Position numbers and translations under genes: made by a program. From Pseudomonas sp. UBA5706 (GTDB taxonomy: Bacteria > Pseudomonadota > Gammaproteobacteria > Pseudomonadales > Pseudomonadaceae), in assembly GCF_002419965.1 (NCBI RefSeq), contig NZ_DIHC01000001.1, positions 201,533-265,532 of the forward strand: a DNA stretch of 64,000 nucleotides, read 5' to 3'. Positions 36,076-45,671 of this stretch are shown in pieces. The notes under the pieces are model-generated. The model did not search any database, was not told the origin of the DNA, and was given only the letters and a program-made list of their open reading frames with translations. Positions within the stretch are counted from its first letter, which is position 1; the number at the start of each line of letters is the position of its first letter.

Positions 36076-36115
36076 CAAAAAATCCCCGCAGGCTCACGAC
36101 TGCGGGGATTTTTCA
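36076..36115. terminator. terminator of the mprF operon
   Basis: Perfect stem AATCCCCGCA/TGCGGGGATT with A-run before and T-run after. Confidence 0.9.
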
Positions 36116-36288
36116 TTTTCAGCTTCCAACATTCCGCACGGATGGCCAGGCGTCCTTGAATCACCGACGCTTGGGGACAGGGGCCGAGCCGAAACTGTCG
36201 TTAATGGCTGCCGCCCTTACATGAGGCCACGGTGGTTGACCGACATAAGCGGTCCAGGGCGCAGTGCTTAAGCTGCGGCTTTCACTGT

Positions 36289-37086
36289 TCATTTAGGCGG
36301 GGCGGTTTCCACACTCAGATGAATGCCAAGATCATGGCGGTCCGGTGCGAAATCCGGGCGCAGGGTCAACGCCGGGATTTCGTAGTCGCCGCCATTCTGC
36401 GTACGGAATGGCAAGGGTTCTGCCGTGAACAAACCGTCCAACCGAGCGGCATAGGCTGAGCAGATCTGCCCGAATCTCTCTGCGTCTACCTTATGGGTTT
36501 TGTAGATCGGGAACGGAGCAAGCACTGTAAATCCGGGATAGAACAGCACGCCGTGCTGTATAGGAAACAGCAGATCCTCTAACCGGCCATTTACTCCCCT
36601 GCCGCTGTAATGCGATTCCCAGCCGCCCATCGTGACGACAAGCATGGCGCGTTTACCGGCCAATGTGCCTTCACCGTATCGGTCGCCCCAGTGACGCTCG
36701 CTGTGTTCACCGACTCCATAGGCAAAGCCGTAAGCATAGACACGCTCAATCCAGCCTTTGAGCATTGCCGGCATCGAGAACCACCAAAGGGGAAACTGGA
36801 AGACAACGGCATCCGCCCAGAGCAACTTTGCTTGCTCAGCCTCGATGTCAGACGGTTGTGTTCCTGCAGCGAATGTCCGCTGGGACTCTGCGGCGGGATT
36901 GAACCGTTCCTCGGCGCGATATCCAGGAGCATCAGTGGTATCCAGGACAGCTTTCCAATCCATCGCATAGAGGTCTGAAACAAGCACCTGATGACCCGCT
37001 GCCTGCAGGTGGCTGACAGCGAAATCCCTAAGAGAGCCGTTTAGCGATCGCGGTTCGGGATGTGCATAAATCAATAGGACGTTCAT
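36289..37086 (-). CDS. NAD(P)H dehydrogenase (quinone), flavodoxin-like fold, 265 aa
   Basis: FMN/FAD oxidoreductase of the NQO1/MdaB/KefF group. It begins 'MNVLLIYAHPEPRSLNGSL', the phosphate-binding strand-loop of the family, and has 'VVFQFPLWWFSMPAMLKGWIER' (positions ~95-116) for the isoalloxazine. Likely a cytosolic two-electron quinone reductase that protects from redox stress. It is divergent from a LysR-type regulator at 37177, only 90 bp away, which suggests that this regulator controls it. Confidence 0.92.
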   Translation of the reverse strand: MNVLLIYAHPEPRSLNGSLRDFAVSHLQAAGHQVLVSDLYAMDWKAVLDTTDAPGYRAEERFNPAAESQRTFAAGTQPSDIEAEQAKLLWADAVVFQFPLWWFSMPAMLKGWIERVYAYGFAYGVGEHSERHWGDRYGEGTLAGKRAMLVVTMGGWESHYSGRGVNGRLEDLLFPIQHGVLFYPGFTVLAPFPIYKTHKVDAERFGQICSAYAARLDGLFTAEPLPFRTQNGGDYEIPALTLRPDFAPDRHDLGIHLSVETAPPK

Positions 37087-37176
37087 TGGGTTTGTTCCGG
37101 CTTGAAGGGCGCAGGCGCAACGTACCGACCTGATCGACTATGCTGGAAATGAATTCCGGAAACATCAGGTATTGCG

Positions 37177-38118
37177 ATGCACAATATCTTGCGGCGTCTC
37201 GACCTCAACCTGCTGGTCACACTCGACATACTGCTGTCGGAGCAAAACGTCACCCGGGCTGCTCGAGTCCTTAACCTGACCCAGCCTACGGTCAGCCTTC
37301 AGCTCGGCAGGCTGCGCCAGGTGCTGAACGACCCCCTTCTGCTACCCGGTCCGAGAGGCATGTCTGCGACGGCCAGAGCTCAAGCGCTGCGCGGGCCGTT
37401 ACGACAGGCGCTGGCTGCGTTGGAGGATGCGCTTACCCCGGCAACGCCTTTCGATCCATTGCAGGCAGATCACACGTGGCGGGTCGCTGCGAGTGACTAT
37501 GCGGCAACTGCACTGATCTGGCCGTCGCTCGCATCGCTAAGGCACCAGGCTCCGGGCACGCGCCTGGCGATGATCAGCAAGCTCCCCGGCAATCTGGCTG
37601 CTGAACTGGAAAACGATCGTCTCGATCTTGCGTTACATATTCGCGATGAAGCCTCACCGAGGCTGCGTCAGCGCTCTTTGATCCATGAACGCTACGTGCT
37701 GGCCACGAGATTCGATCACCCGCTGCGAGCGTCTTCCATGTCGCTGGAGCGCTTTTGTGATCTGGAACACGCGGTCATGTCCCCTGACGGAGGTGGATTT
37801 TCAGGGAGCACCGATCTTGCTCTTGCAGCCAGAGGACTGAGCCGGCGCGTGGTACTTTCAGTGTCCAACTTCAATTCGTTGATTAGCGCATTAGCCCATA
37901 GCGATCTGATTGCGGTCGTACCGGAGAGGTTGGTGCGTCATCAGCCACGACTTCATGTACAAGAGCCCCCACTGCCAATCCCGGGTTTCGAGATGCTGAT
38001 GCTTTGGCCCGAAAGACTGCACCGCGATCCGGCACACGCCTGGCTTCGAGAATTGATCGCCGCGAGCCTTCGCACTCATTACGAGTCTTCGCAGCCTGGC
38101 GGCCAAGCCATTGAGTGA
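37177..38118 (+). CDS. LysR-type transcriptional regulator, 313 aa
   Basis: N-terminal winged helix-turn-helix 'QNVTRAARVLNLTQPTVSLQLGRLR' (positions ~24-48) and a periplasmic-binding-like effector domain (about 95-300). The 'LDLNLLVTLDILLSEQNVTRAA' start is typical of the NodD/SyrM-like branch. It is divergent from the quinone reductase, so it probably activates that gene and regulates itself through the 90 bp spacer, which has the short AT-rich palindromic character expected of LysR sites. The effector is unknown. Confidence 0.92.
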   Translation: MHNILRRLDLNLLVTLDILLSEQNVTRAARVLNLTQPTVSLQLGRLRQVLNDPLLLPGPRGMSATARAQALRGPLRQALAALEDALTPATPFDPLQADHTWRVAASDYAATALIWPSLASLRHQAPGTRLAMISKLPGNLAAELENDRLDLALHIRDEASPRLRQRSLIHERYVLATRFDHPLRASSMSLERFCDLEHAVMSPDGGGFSGSTDLALAARGLSRRVVLSVSNFNSLISALAHSDLIAVVPERLVRHQPRLHVQEPPLPIPGFEMLMLWPERLHRDPAHAWLRELIAASLRTHYESSQPGGQAIE

Positions 38119-38173
38119 CAGATGCTTTCAAGAAGGCGCCCTCCAGCAGAAAAAGCGCCTTAAGCATGCTCGG

Positions 38174-40072
38174 CTACATTTCCACCTGCGTGCCCAACTC
38201 GATCACCCGATTGAACGGTAGCTTAAAGAACCTCAGGTTTCCGTTGGCGTTCTTCAACATGAAGGCGAACAGCCCTTCGCGCCAGCGGGCCATGCCGACC
38301 AGCTTGGAAGAGACCACGGTCTCGCGGCTGAGGAAGTACGTTGTACGCATCGGACTGAAGTCCAGCTCGGCCAGATGGCACAATTTCAGCGCAGCGGGCA
38401 CGTCCGGCTCGTCGATGAAACCAAAGTGCAGGATCACCCGGAAGAACCCTTCACCATACGCCTCGACCTCGAAACGCTGGGCCGTGGGGACCCGCGGCGT
38501 GTCTTCGTAGACGACCGTCAGTAATACCACCTGCTCGTGCAAGACCTGGTTATGCAGCAGGTTGTGCAACAGCGCATGAGGCACGGCGTCCGGGCGAGCG
38601 GTGAGGAATACCGCAGTGCCCTGCACCCGATGAGGCGGTTGGACGCGGATACTGCTAATGAAGATGGGCAGCGGCAGCCCACCCTCGTTGATGCGATCCA
38701 CCAAGAGCTGCTTGCCGCGTTTCCAGGTGGTCATCAGGATGAACAGCGCAATGCCAGCCAGGAACGGGAACGCGCCGCCCTGCACCACTTTCGGCACGTT
38801 GGCCGCGAAAAACATGCCATCGACGAACAGGCAACCCAAGAGGACCGGCACCGCCAGCAACGGCGGCCACTTCCACGCCAGCAGCATCACCGACGCCACA
38901 AGGATCGTGGTGCACAACATCGTGCCCGTCACCGCCACGCCATACGCCGAGGCCAGGGCGCCGGAGGACTCGAAGCCCAGCACCAGCAGGATTACCCCGA
39001 CCATCAGCGCCCAGTTCACCGCCCCGATGTAGATCTGACCTTGAGCATCACTGGAGGTGTGCTGGATGTACATTCGCGGGATGTAACCGAGCTGTATCGC
39101 CTGCAGTGTCATGGAGAACGCGCCGGAAATCACTGCTTGGGAAGCAATAATGGTCGCCAGCGTAGAGAGGCCGATCAGCGGCAACAGCGCCCAACCTGGC
39201 GCCAACAGGTAGAACGGATTGCGCACAGCCTCGGGATTCTCGATCACCACCGCGCCCTGCCCGAAATAGTTGAGCACCAAAGCCGGCAGCACCAGCGCAA
39301 ACCAGGCTCGGGAAATCGGCTTGCGTCCGAAATGCCCCATGTCCGCGTACAAGGCCTCGGCACCGGTCAACGCCAATACCACCGCGCCCAGTACGGCGAC
39401 GCCAATCCCTGGGTGGTCGATGAAGAAACGCACCGCCCAGACCGGATTGATCGCGTGCAGCACTTCAGGTTGCTGAACGATGCCGTGAATACCGAGCACA
39501 CCAAGGGTCACGAACCACAGCACCATGATCGGGCCAAACATCACGCCGATCCGGGCAGTCCCGTGCCGCTGGATCAAAAACAGACCGACCAGCACGATCA
39601 ACGCAATCGGCACCACCCAGTGTTCCAGGCCATCGAACGCCAGCTCCATACCCTCGACCGCCGACAGCACCGAAATGGCTGGAGTAATCATGCTGTCGCC
39701 ATAGAACAGCGCAGCACCGAACAGGCCGAAAACGATCATCGTCGCCTGCAGTTTCGGGTATTTCGAAGAAGCGCGACGGGCCAGTGCGGTCAAGGCCATG
39801 ATGCCGCCCTCACCGTCATTATCGGCGCGCAGCACCAACGCCATGTATTTGAAGGAGACGACCCAGATCAGCGCCCAGAAAATCAGCGACAGAATTCCCA
39901 GCACCGAATCGTGACCGGCCTGCACACCGTAGCCGCCAGCGAACACTTCCTTGATCGTGTACAGCGGACTGGTACCGATATCGCCGTACGCCACTCCCAC
40001 CGCGCCTACCAGTAGACTCAACGGTTTGACCGACGAATGTCCGGCCTCGGCCTGACTAGTTGCGTGACCCAT
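38174..40072 (-). CDS. kup: Kup-type potassium uptake protein, 632 aa
   Basis: Low-affinity K+/H+ symporter with about 12 TM helices in the first ~450 residues and a cytosolic C-terminal domain. Family signatures include 'GVAYGDIGTSPLY' near residue 28, 'GALFYGDSMITPA'-like 'GAALFYGDSMITPAIS' near 119, and 'LTGAEALYADMGHFG'. Length is standard. It converges on the LysR gene and is divergent from rimO across 271 bp. Confidence 0.96.
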   Translation of the reverse strand: MGHATSQAEAGHSSVKPLSLLVGAVGVAYGDIGTSPLYTIKEVFAGGYGVQAGHDSVLGILSLIFWALIWVVSFKYMALVLRADNDGEGGIMALTALARRASSKYPKLQATMIVFGLFGAALFYGDSMITPAISVLSAVEGMELAFDGLEHWVVPIALIVLVGLFLIQRHGTARIGVMFGPIMVLWFVTLGVLGIHGIVQQPEVLHAINPVWAVRFFIDHPGIGVAVLGAVVLALTGAEALYADMGHFGRKPISRAWFALVLPALVLNYFGQGAVVIENPEAVRNPFYLLAPGWALLPLIGLSTLATIIASQAVISGAFSMTLQAIQLGYIPRMYIQHTSSDAQGQIYIGAVNWALMVGVILLVLGFESSGALASAYGVAVTGTMLCTTILVASVMLLAWKWPPLLAVPVLLGCLFVDGMFFAANVPKVVQGGAFPFLAGIALFILMTTWKRGKQLLVDRINEGGLPLPIFISSIRVQPPHRVQGTAVFLTARPDAVPHALLHNLLHNQVLHEQVVLLTVVYEDTPRVPTAQRFEVEAYGEGFFRVILHFGFIDEPDVPAALKLCHLAELDFSPMRTTYFLSRETVVSSKLVGMARWREGLFAFMLKNANGNLRFFKLPFNRVIELGTQVEM

Positions 40073-40343
40073 TTACCACTCCCGAAACCATGACTCAAGT
40101 ACGCGACATGCCGCTGTCAGATTGACCCGCAGCGTGCCGGCAAATTCCGATGCACCCGGCCGACAAGGGCCACCGGGTTCAACGCCGCGAAGCATAGCGC
40201 AGCACTCGTCGTAATTCTCGGTATAACGCTGGTCAATCACGGTTCTCGTCGCTAGAATTGCGCACTTTTTGATCAGAGGCGCACCAAGCGCCCAGTCAAT
40301 GCCTCGGCCAATCGCCCGGGCATACCTACGCCGAGGTTAGTCA

Positions 40344-41681
40344 ATGTCCACCGTTACCACGCCTGCCGCCCCCAAGGTCGGGTTCGTTTCCTTGGGTTGC
40401 CCGAAGGCGCTCGTTGATTCGGAGCGCATCCTCACTCAGCTGCGCATGGAAGGCTACCAGGTCGTGCCAACCTACGAGGACGCCGACGTGGTGGTAGTCA
40501 ACACCTGCGGTTTCATCGACAGCGCCAAGGCCGAGTCGCTGGACACCATCGGTGAAGCCATTGCCGAAAATGGCAAAGTGATCGTGACCGGCTGCATGGG
40601 CGTGGACGAGAGCGTGATCCGCAGTGTGCACCCCAGCGTACTGGCCGTTACCGGCCCCCACCAATATGAGCAAGTGGTCAACGCCGTGCACGATGCGGCG
40701 CCGCCGAAGCTCGATCACAACCCGCTGATCGATCTGGTGCCGCCGCAAGGCATCAAGCTGACCCCGCGCCACTACGCCTACCTGAAGATTTCCGAAGGCT
40801 GCAACCACAGCTGCAGCTTCTGCATCATCCCATCGATGCGCGGCAAGCTGGTCAGCCGTCCGGTGGGCGATGTGCTGGATGAAGCTCAGCGCCTGGCCAA
40901 GGCCGGGGTCAAGGAGCTGCTGGTGATCTCCCAGGACACCAGCGCCTACGGCGTAGACGTCAAGTACCGCACCGGGTTCTGGAACGGCCAACCGGTCAAA
41001 ACGCGCATGACCGAGCTCTGCCAGGCCCTGAGTTCGCTGGGTGTCTGGGTTCGCATGCATTACGTCTATCCGTATCCGCATGTCGACGAGATCATCCCGT
41101 TGATGGCTGAAGGCAAGATCCTCCCGTACCTGGATATCCCGTTCCAGCACGCCAGCCCGAAGATCCTCAAGCTGATGAAACGCCCGGCCTTCGAAGACAA
41201 GACCCTGGCGCGCATCAAGAAGTGGCGCGAACAGTGCCCGGACCTGATCATCCGTTCAACCTTCATCGTTGGCTTCCCGGGTGAAACCGAAGAAGACTTC
41301 CAGTACCTGCTGGACTGGCTGACTGAAGCACAGCTCGATCGTGTTGGTTGCTTCCAATACTCGCCGGTCGAAGGCGCGCCTGCCAACCTGCTGGACGCGG
41401 CCATCGTGCCGGAAGACGTCAAGCAGGAGCGCTGGGACCGCTTCATGGCGCACCAGCAGGCCATCAGCGCGGCCCGCCTGCAGATGAAGATCGGCAAGGA
41501 AATCGAAGTGCTGATCGACGAAGTCGACGAGCAGGGTTTTGTCGGCCGTTCGTTCTTCGATGCCCCGGAAATCGACGGCAACGTGTTCGTCGAGAGCGAT
41601 CTGGACCTCAAGCCAGGCGACAAGATCATGTGCCGCGTGGTCGATGCCGATGAATACGACCTGTGGGCCGAGACGATTTAA
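40344..41681 (+). CDS. rimO: ribosomal protein S12 methylthiotransferase RimO, 445 aa
   Basis: Radical-SAM enzyme that adds a methylthio group to an Asp of ribosomal protein S12. The N-terminal UPF0004 domain has three cluster Cys (e.g. 'VSLGCPKALVDSE', 'NTCGFIDSA', 'TGCMGVDES'), the radical-SAM motif is 'EGCNHSCSFC' near residue 151, and a C-terminal TRAM domain follows. The full-length sequence matches RimO rather than MiaB by the 'LGCPKALVDSE' start. A terminator follows. Confidence 0.97.
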   Translation: MSTVTTPAAPKVGFVSLGCPKALVDSERILTQLRMEGYQVVPTYEDADVVVVNTCGFIDSAKAESLDTIGEAIAENGKVIVTGCMGVDESVIRSVHPSVLAVTGPHQYEQVVNAVHDAAPPKLDHNPLIDLVPPQGIKLTPRHYAYLKISEGCNHSCSFCIIPSMRGKLVSRPVGDVLDEAQRLAKAGVKELLVISQDTSAYGVDVKYRTGFWNGQPVKTRMTELCQALSSLGVWVRMHYVYPYPHVDEIIPLMAEGKILPYLDIPFQHASPKILKLMKRPAFEDKTLARIKKWREQCPDLIIRSTFIVGFPGETEEDFQYLLDWLTEAQLDRVGCFQYSPVEGAPANLLDAAIVPEDVKQERWDRFMAHQQAISAARLQMKIGKEIEVLIDEVDEQGFVGRSFFDAPEIDGNVFVESDLDLKPGDKIMCRVVDADEYDLWAETI

Positions 41682-41707
41682 GACCTCAGTGCACTTTGCC
41701 CCTCAAC

Positions 41708-41746
41708 AACCCCACCCGTAAAACGGCGGGGTTTGTTTTTTCTGGC
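41708..41746 (+). terminator. terminator after rimO
   Basis: Stem AACCCC.CCCG / CGG.GGGGTT, followed by a T-rich run. Confidence 0.75.
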
Positions 41747-41791
41747 TATCGTCTCCACTTTAGAACAACGACAAACAGGAGAAGCGGCAAC

Positions 41792-42244
41792 ATGGCCCAC
41801 CACTCGGTCATTTACCTGCCAAAGAAGCATGATTACGCCGAACTGACCCGGCTCTGGGAGGCCTCGGTCCGGGCGACCCATGATTTTCTGCCGGAAAATT
41901 ACATCGCCCTGCTACGCAATCTTTTGCAAAGCCAGTACCTGGATGCAGTAACGCTGTTTTGCACCCGCGACTCGCAGCTGGACATCACAGGCTTCGGCGG
42001 GACCACGCCAGGCAAGTTGGAAATGCTGTTCATCGCACCTAAACATCGCGGCCTGGGGCTGGGCAAGAAGCTGCTGGAGTATGCAATCGAGCATTTCCAG
42101 ATCACCGAACTGGATGTGAACGAGCAGAACCCGCAGGCGCTGGGGTTCTATGAGAAACAGGGGTTCGAGGTTACCGGGCGTTCGGCGGTGGACGGCCTTG
42201 GCAGGCCGTACCCGATGTTGCGCATGAGATTGAAACCCCAGTGA
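41792..42244 (+). CDS. GNAT-family N-acetyltransferase, 150 aa
   Basis: Acetyl-CoA-dependent acyltransferase. The acetyl-CoA-binding loop is 'RGLGLGKKLLEYAIEH', followed by 'LDVNEQNPQALGFYEKQGF', the usual motif A/B pair. I chose the ATG at 41792 with AGGAGAAG upstream. The sequence after the loop, with Tyr/Asn of 'NPQALGFYEKQ', is typical of RimI/YjaB-like proteins. The acceptor is unknown. Confidence 0.92.
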   Translation: MAHHSVIYLPKKHDYAELTRLWEASVRATHDFLPENYIALLRNLLQSQYLDAVTLFCTRDSQLDITGFGGTTPGKLEMLFIAPKHRGLGLGKKLLEYAIEHFQITELDVNEQNPQALGFYEKQGFEVTGRSAVDGLGRPYPMLRMRLKPQ

Positions 42245-42342
42245 GGGGACCCTCGCGCGCCGCTCTAGCGGCACGGCTTGCTGGGGGGCAGCGATTTGAA
42301 AGATACCGCCGTCGGACAGCCGGACCGCTACAAGGCAATGCA

Positions 42343-43338
42343 TCAGCGCTGCAGACTTTCCAACAGCACTTTATTGAACTGCTGCGGATCCTGAATTTGC
42401 GGCGCGTGCCCTAGCCCGGCGAATTCGATCAGCGTGGCCCCAGGAATTCGTTTAGCGACCGCCCTGCCCAATTCCGGATAGTTACCCAGCGTTTTGCGCA
42501 GTGCCTCAGGCGCAGCATCCTTGGCAATGGCTGTGTTGTCTTTTTGCCCGATAAGCAACACGGTCGGCATCTTCAACTTATCGAAGTCGTAGAACACCGG
42601 CTGATTGAAAATCATCCCGTAGGTCTGTGCCGATGCCCGTGCGACCTCTTCCCTGCCCCTGCCATTGAACATTCCCGCCTGCATATCGACCCAGTGATCG
42701 AATTCCGGCCGCCACTGGTTAGCGTAGTAGGTTGATTGCTGGTATTGGCGAATGCTCTGCGCGTTGGTCTTCAGTTCCCGCGCGTACCATTCGTCGAAAC
42801 TGCGATCCGGCACGCCTTTGGCCTTCCAGTCTTCTAGACCGATCGGATTGACCAGCAGCAACTGATCCACCTGATCCGGATACATCAGCGCGAAGCGGGT
42901 CGCCAGCATGCCGCCCATGGAGTGGCCGACGACCGTCACATGATCGATATCCAGGCTGGTCAGCAGTGCCCGCGTGTTCTGGGCCAGCTGCTCGAAAGAA
43001 TACGTGTAGTCCGCCGGTTTGCTGGAGCGACAGAACCCGATCTGATCGGGTGCGACCACGCGATAACCCGCCGCCGTGAGCGCTTTGATGCTGCCCTCCC
43101 AAGTCGCGCCGCAGAAGTTCTTGCCATGCAGCATCAGCACGCTTCGGCCGTTAGGCGTGCCGCTCGGCTTGATGTCCATGTAACCCATCTGCACCTGGGC
43201 ACCCTGCGACTCGAAGCTGAAGTTCCGCGCCGGGAACGGGTACTGAAAACCTTCCAGTTGCGGCCCATAGGAAGGTGCCTGCGCTGCCATCAGCGGCAGG
43301 CTGATACTCATCAACAAAGCGGGTAGCCATTTGGTCAT
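42343..43338 (-). CDS. secreted alpha/beta hydrolase, 331 aa
   Basis: A signal peptide ending 'LPLMAAQA' directs it to the periplasm. The fold shows the oxyanion 'LMLHGKNFCGATWEG', the nucleophile elbow 'VVGHSMGGMLA', an acid in 'LIGQKDNTAIAKD' and the catalytic His in 'AGLGHAPQIQ'. 'GKNFCGATW' resembles a group of bacterial epoxide-hydrolase or esterase-like proteins. It stands alone and converges on the acetyltransferase gene. The substrate is unknown. Confidence 0.9.
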   Translation of the reverse strand: MTKWLPALLMSISLPLMAAQAPSYGPQLEGFQYPFPARNFSFESQGAQVQMGYMDIKPSGTPNGRSVLMLHGKNFCGATWEGSIKALTAAGYRVVAPDQIGFCRSSKPADYTYSFEQLAQNTRALLTSLDIDHVTVVGHSMGGMLATRFALMYPDQVDQLLLVNPIGLEDWKAKGVPDRSFDEWYARELKTNAQSIRQYQQSTYYANQWRPEFDHWVDMQAGMFNGRGREEVARASAQTYGMIFNQPVFYDFDKLKMPTVLLIGQKDNTAIAKDAAPEALRKTLGNYPELGRAVAKRIPGATLIEFAGLGHAPQIQDPQQFNKVLLESLQR

Positions 43339-43499
43339 GAAAAGCTCCAGACAGTGGGGGGATAAAAAGCATACCTACGTTGCTCTCGAAAAAATCCCTC
43401 AAGTGGACGCTGACTCTGGAAGCATTTTCAATGTTGCCGCGATTAACGGTGCTTGCATGGGTACAATAGGCGCCTTTCCCTTCTGTTACGGCTTTTCTC

Positions 43500-44210
43500 A
43501 TGACTGACCCCATTCGCCTTTCCAAACGCCTTATCGAGCTGGTCGGCTGCTCACGCCGTGAAGCCGAACTGTTCATCGAAGGCGGCTGGGTCACGGTAGA
43601 CGGCGTGGTCGTCGACGAGCCGCAATTCAAGGTTGAGCACCAGACCGTCGTGCTCAGCCCCGAGGCTAAAGCCGATACCCCGGAAGCGGTGACCATACTG
43701 TTCAATGCCGCTGCGGGCATGAGCCCGCAACAGGCGCTGCCATTGATCACGCCCGGCACGCTGTCGCCTGAACATAGCGTCGGTAGGCGTCCGCTCAAGG
43801 GACACTTCTTGCGTCTGGAGGCGATCTCCACCCTGCAAGCCAGCGCCAGCGGTCTGATGGTGTTTAGCCAGGACTGGAAGATCCTGCGCAAGCTTACCGA
43901 CGACCGCAGCAAAATAGAGCAGGAATACGTGGTGGAGATCGACGGCGAAATGGTCGCTCACGGTCTCAATCGCCTGAACCACGGCCTGATGTACAAGGGC
44001 AAGGAATTGCCGAAGGTCAAAGCCAGCTGGCAGAACGAAACCCGCCTGCGCTTCGCCATGAAGAACCCGCAGCCCGGCGTCATCGCGTTGATGTGCGAGG
44101 CCGTGGGCCTGAAGGTCGTCTCCGTGCGACGCATCCGCATAGGCGGAGTCTCCATCGGCAAGGTGCCGGAAGGTCACTGGCGCTACATGACCGACAAGGA
44201 AAAGTTTTAA
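43500..44210 (+). CDS. RsuA/RluF-like pseudouridine-synthase-fold protein lacking catalytic Asp, 236 aa
   Basis: Has an N-terminal S4 RNA-binding domain ('RLSKRLIELVGCSRREAELF', residues 6-25) and the pseudouridine-synthase fold of the RsuA/RluB/E/F family, ending in 'VVSVRRIRIGGVSIGKVP'. Active family members carry GRLDxxTxG. Here the aligned segment reads 'TLQASASGLMVF' with Gln113 in place of the catalytic Asp, so ordinary pseudouridylation is not expected. It may be an RNA-binding protein, or may work differently. It lies upstream of a DUF1456 gene with a 66 bp gap. Confidence 0.85.
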   Translation: MTDPIRLSKRLIELVGCSRREAELFIEGGWVTVDGVVVDEPQFKVEHQTVVLSPEAKADTPEAVTILFNAAAGMSPQQALPLITPGTLSPEHSVGRRPLKGHFLRLEAISTLQASASGLMVFSQDWKILRKLTDDRSKIEQEYVVEIDGEMVAHGLNRLNHGLMYKGKELPKVKASWQNETRLRFAMKNPQPGVIALMCEAVGLKVVSVRRIRIGGVSIGKVPEGHWRYMTDKEKF

Positions 44211-44276
44211 CCCTCTTTTTCAGCGCCACGCGGGACTTCGCGCGCGCTCACATCGATTGATCAGGAAACACGCATC

Positions 44277-44738
44277 ATGATGAACAACGACGTACTGCGT
44301 AGCATCCGCTACATGCTCGATATCAGCGACGCCAAAGTGGTGGATATCATCAAGCTGGGGGGCTACGACGTCACCAAGACCCAGGTTACCGCCTTCATGA
44401 AAAAGGATGAGGAGGAAGGCTTCGAGCCGTGCAGCGACGAGATCATGGCGCACTTTCTCGACGGTCTGGTGTTTTTCAAGCGCGGCAAGGATGAAAGCCG
44501 TCCGCCGTTGCCACTCGAGTTGCCAATGACCAACAACATTGTGTTGAAAAAGCTGCGCGTCGCATTCGAACTCAAGGAAGAGGATATGCATGCGATCCTC
44601 AAGGCCGCGGAGTTTCCGGTGTCCAAGCCGGAGCTGAGCGCGCTGTTCCGCAAGGCCGGCCATAACAACTATCGTCTGTGTGGCGACCAACTGCTGCGCA
44701 ACTTCCTGCGCGGCCTGACCCTGCGCACTCGCGGTTAA
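44277..44738 (+). CDS. DUF1456 (YehS) family protein, 153 aa
   Basis: Two tandem ~70-residue DUF1456 repeats: 'VLRSIRYMLDISDAKVVDII' and 'VLKKLRVAFELKEEDMHAIL', each followed by a 'TKTQVTAFMKKDEE' or 'SKPELSALFRKAGH' helix pair. Length equals that of E. coli YehS. The role is unknown; the repeats are helical and could contact nucleic acid. It lies between the pseudouridine-synthase-like gene and trmO, all rightward with short gaps, so the three may form an RNA-related operon. Confidence 0.92.
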   Translation: MMNNDVLRSIRYMLDISDAKVVDIIKLGGYDVTKTQVTAFMKKDEEEGFEPCSDEIMAHFLDGLVFFKRGKDESRPPLPLELPMTNNIVLKKLRVAFELKEEDMHAILKAAEFPVSKPELSALFRKAGHNNYRLCGDQLLRNFLRGLTLRTRG

Positions 44739-44769
44739 GCGCAGTCGATCGCTGAATGAGCCAAGTTGC

Positions 44770-45474
44770 ATGAACCAGAGCTACAACGTTACTCCCATCG
44801 GCTTCGTTCGTTCGTGTTTCAAGGAGAAGTTCGCCATCCCGCGCCAGCCGCAGTTGGCTCCTGCCGCCCGCGGTGCGCTGGAACTGGTGGCGCCTTTCGA
44901 CCAAGGTGATGCGGTTCAGGGCCTGGAGCAGGTCAGTCACGTCTGGCTGCTGTTCCTGTTTCACCAGGCACTGGAGGAGCGGCCACGCCTTAAAGTGCGC
45001 CCTCCCCGCCTGGGCGGCAATCAGTCTATGGGGGTATTCGCCACCCGTGCGACCCACCGCCCGAACGGCATTGGTCAATCGGTGGTCAAGCTGGAGAAGG
45101 TCGAGGCCGGTCGGCTGTGGCTGTCGGGGATTGACCTGCTGGACGGCACGCCAGTGCTGGACATCAAACCCTATGTGCCTTACGCCGACATCATCGACGC
45201 GGCCAGCAACAGCATGGCGGCGGCGGCACCCGAGCTGATCACCGTGTCCTGGGACGACGGGGCGCTGCAGCAGGCTCGTGCACATAGTCTGCGTCTGAAT
45301 GAGCCGCTGGTGGAGCTGATCGAGCAGTGCCTGGCTCAGGATCCGCGCCCCGCCTATCAGGTGCCTGTGCCAGAACGTCGCTACGGCGCGCAGTTCTGGG
45401 ACCTGGACGTGCGTTGGCATTATCCCCTGCCAGGCGAGATACGGGTGCTGGAAGTCGTTTGCGCTGCCAACTGA
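44770..45474 (+). CDS. trmO: tRNA (t6A37) N6-methyltransferase TrmO (TsaA), 234 aa
   Basis: SAM-dependent methylation of t6A37 to m6t6A37 in tRNA-Thr. The single beta-barrel UPF0066 domain has 'GFVRSCFKEKFAIPRQPQL' near the N-terminus and 'TRATHRPNGIGQSVV' at ~residues 96-110, where most members read FRPNPIG. The C-terminal extension of ~80 residues is usual for the gamma-proteobacterial form. It is 31 bp after the DUF1456 gene. Confidence 0.9.
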   Translation: MNQSYNVTPIGFVRSCFKEKFAIPRQPQLAPAARGALELVAPFDQGDAVQGLEQVSHVWLLFLFHQALEERPRLKVRPPRLGGNQSMGVFATRATHRPNGIGQSVVKLEKVEAGRLWLSGIDLLDGTPVLDIKPYVPYADIIDAASNSMAAAAPELITVSWDDGALQQARAHSLRLNEPLVELIEQCLAQDPRPAYQVPVPERRYGAQFWDLDVRWHYPLPGEIRVLEVVCAAN

Positions 45475-45671
45475 CCACCCGGATACGCCGCACGATCTGC
45501 GCCTGATGCAGGCTGCGCGCGTTAGGCAACAAACGTTGCAAGAAAGCCGCTGCATTGGAGGTGAGATGGCCAGTACGTACGCGAACCTTGCTTCGCCCCT
45601 TGCAGGTCTTGGATAATCCGCAGCCCACACCCACCAACAGCCCCATAGAATGCCCAGAGGTATCGCTTAGC

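Noticed and set aside
38537..40015. 492-codon rightward frame opposite kup
   Set aside because: His/Gln/Arg-rich translation with no ribosome site; it mirrors a clear kup gene.
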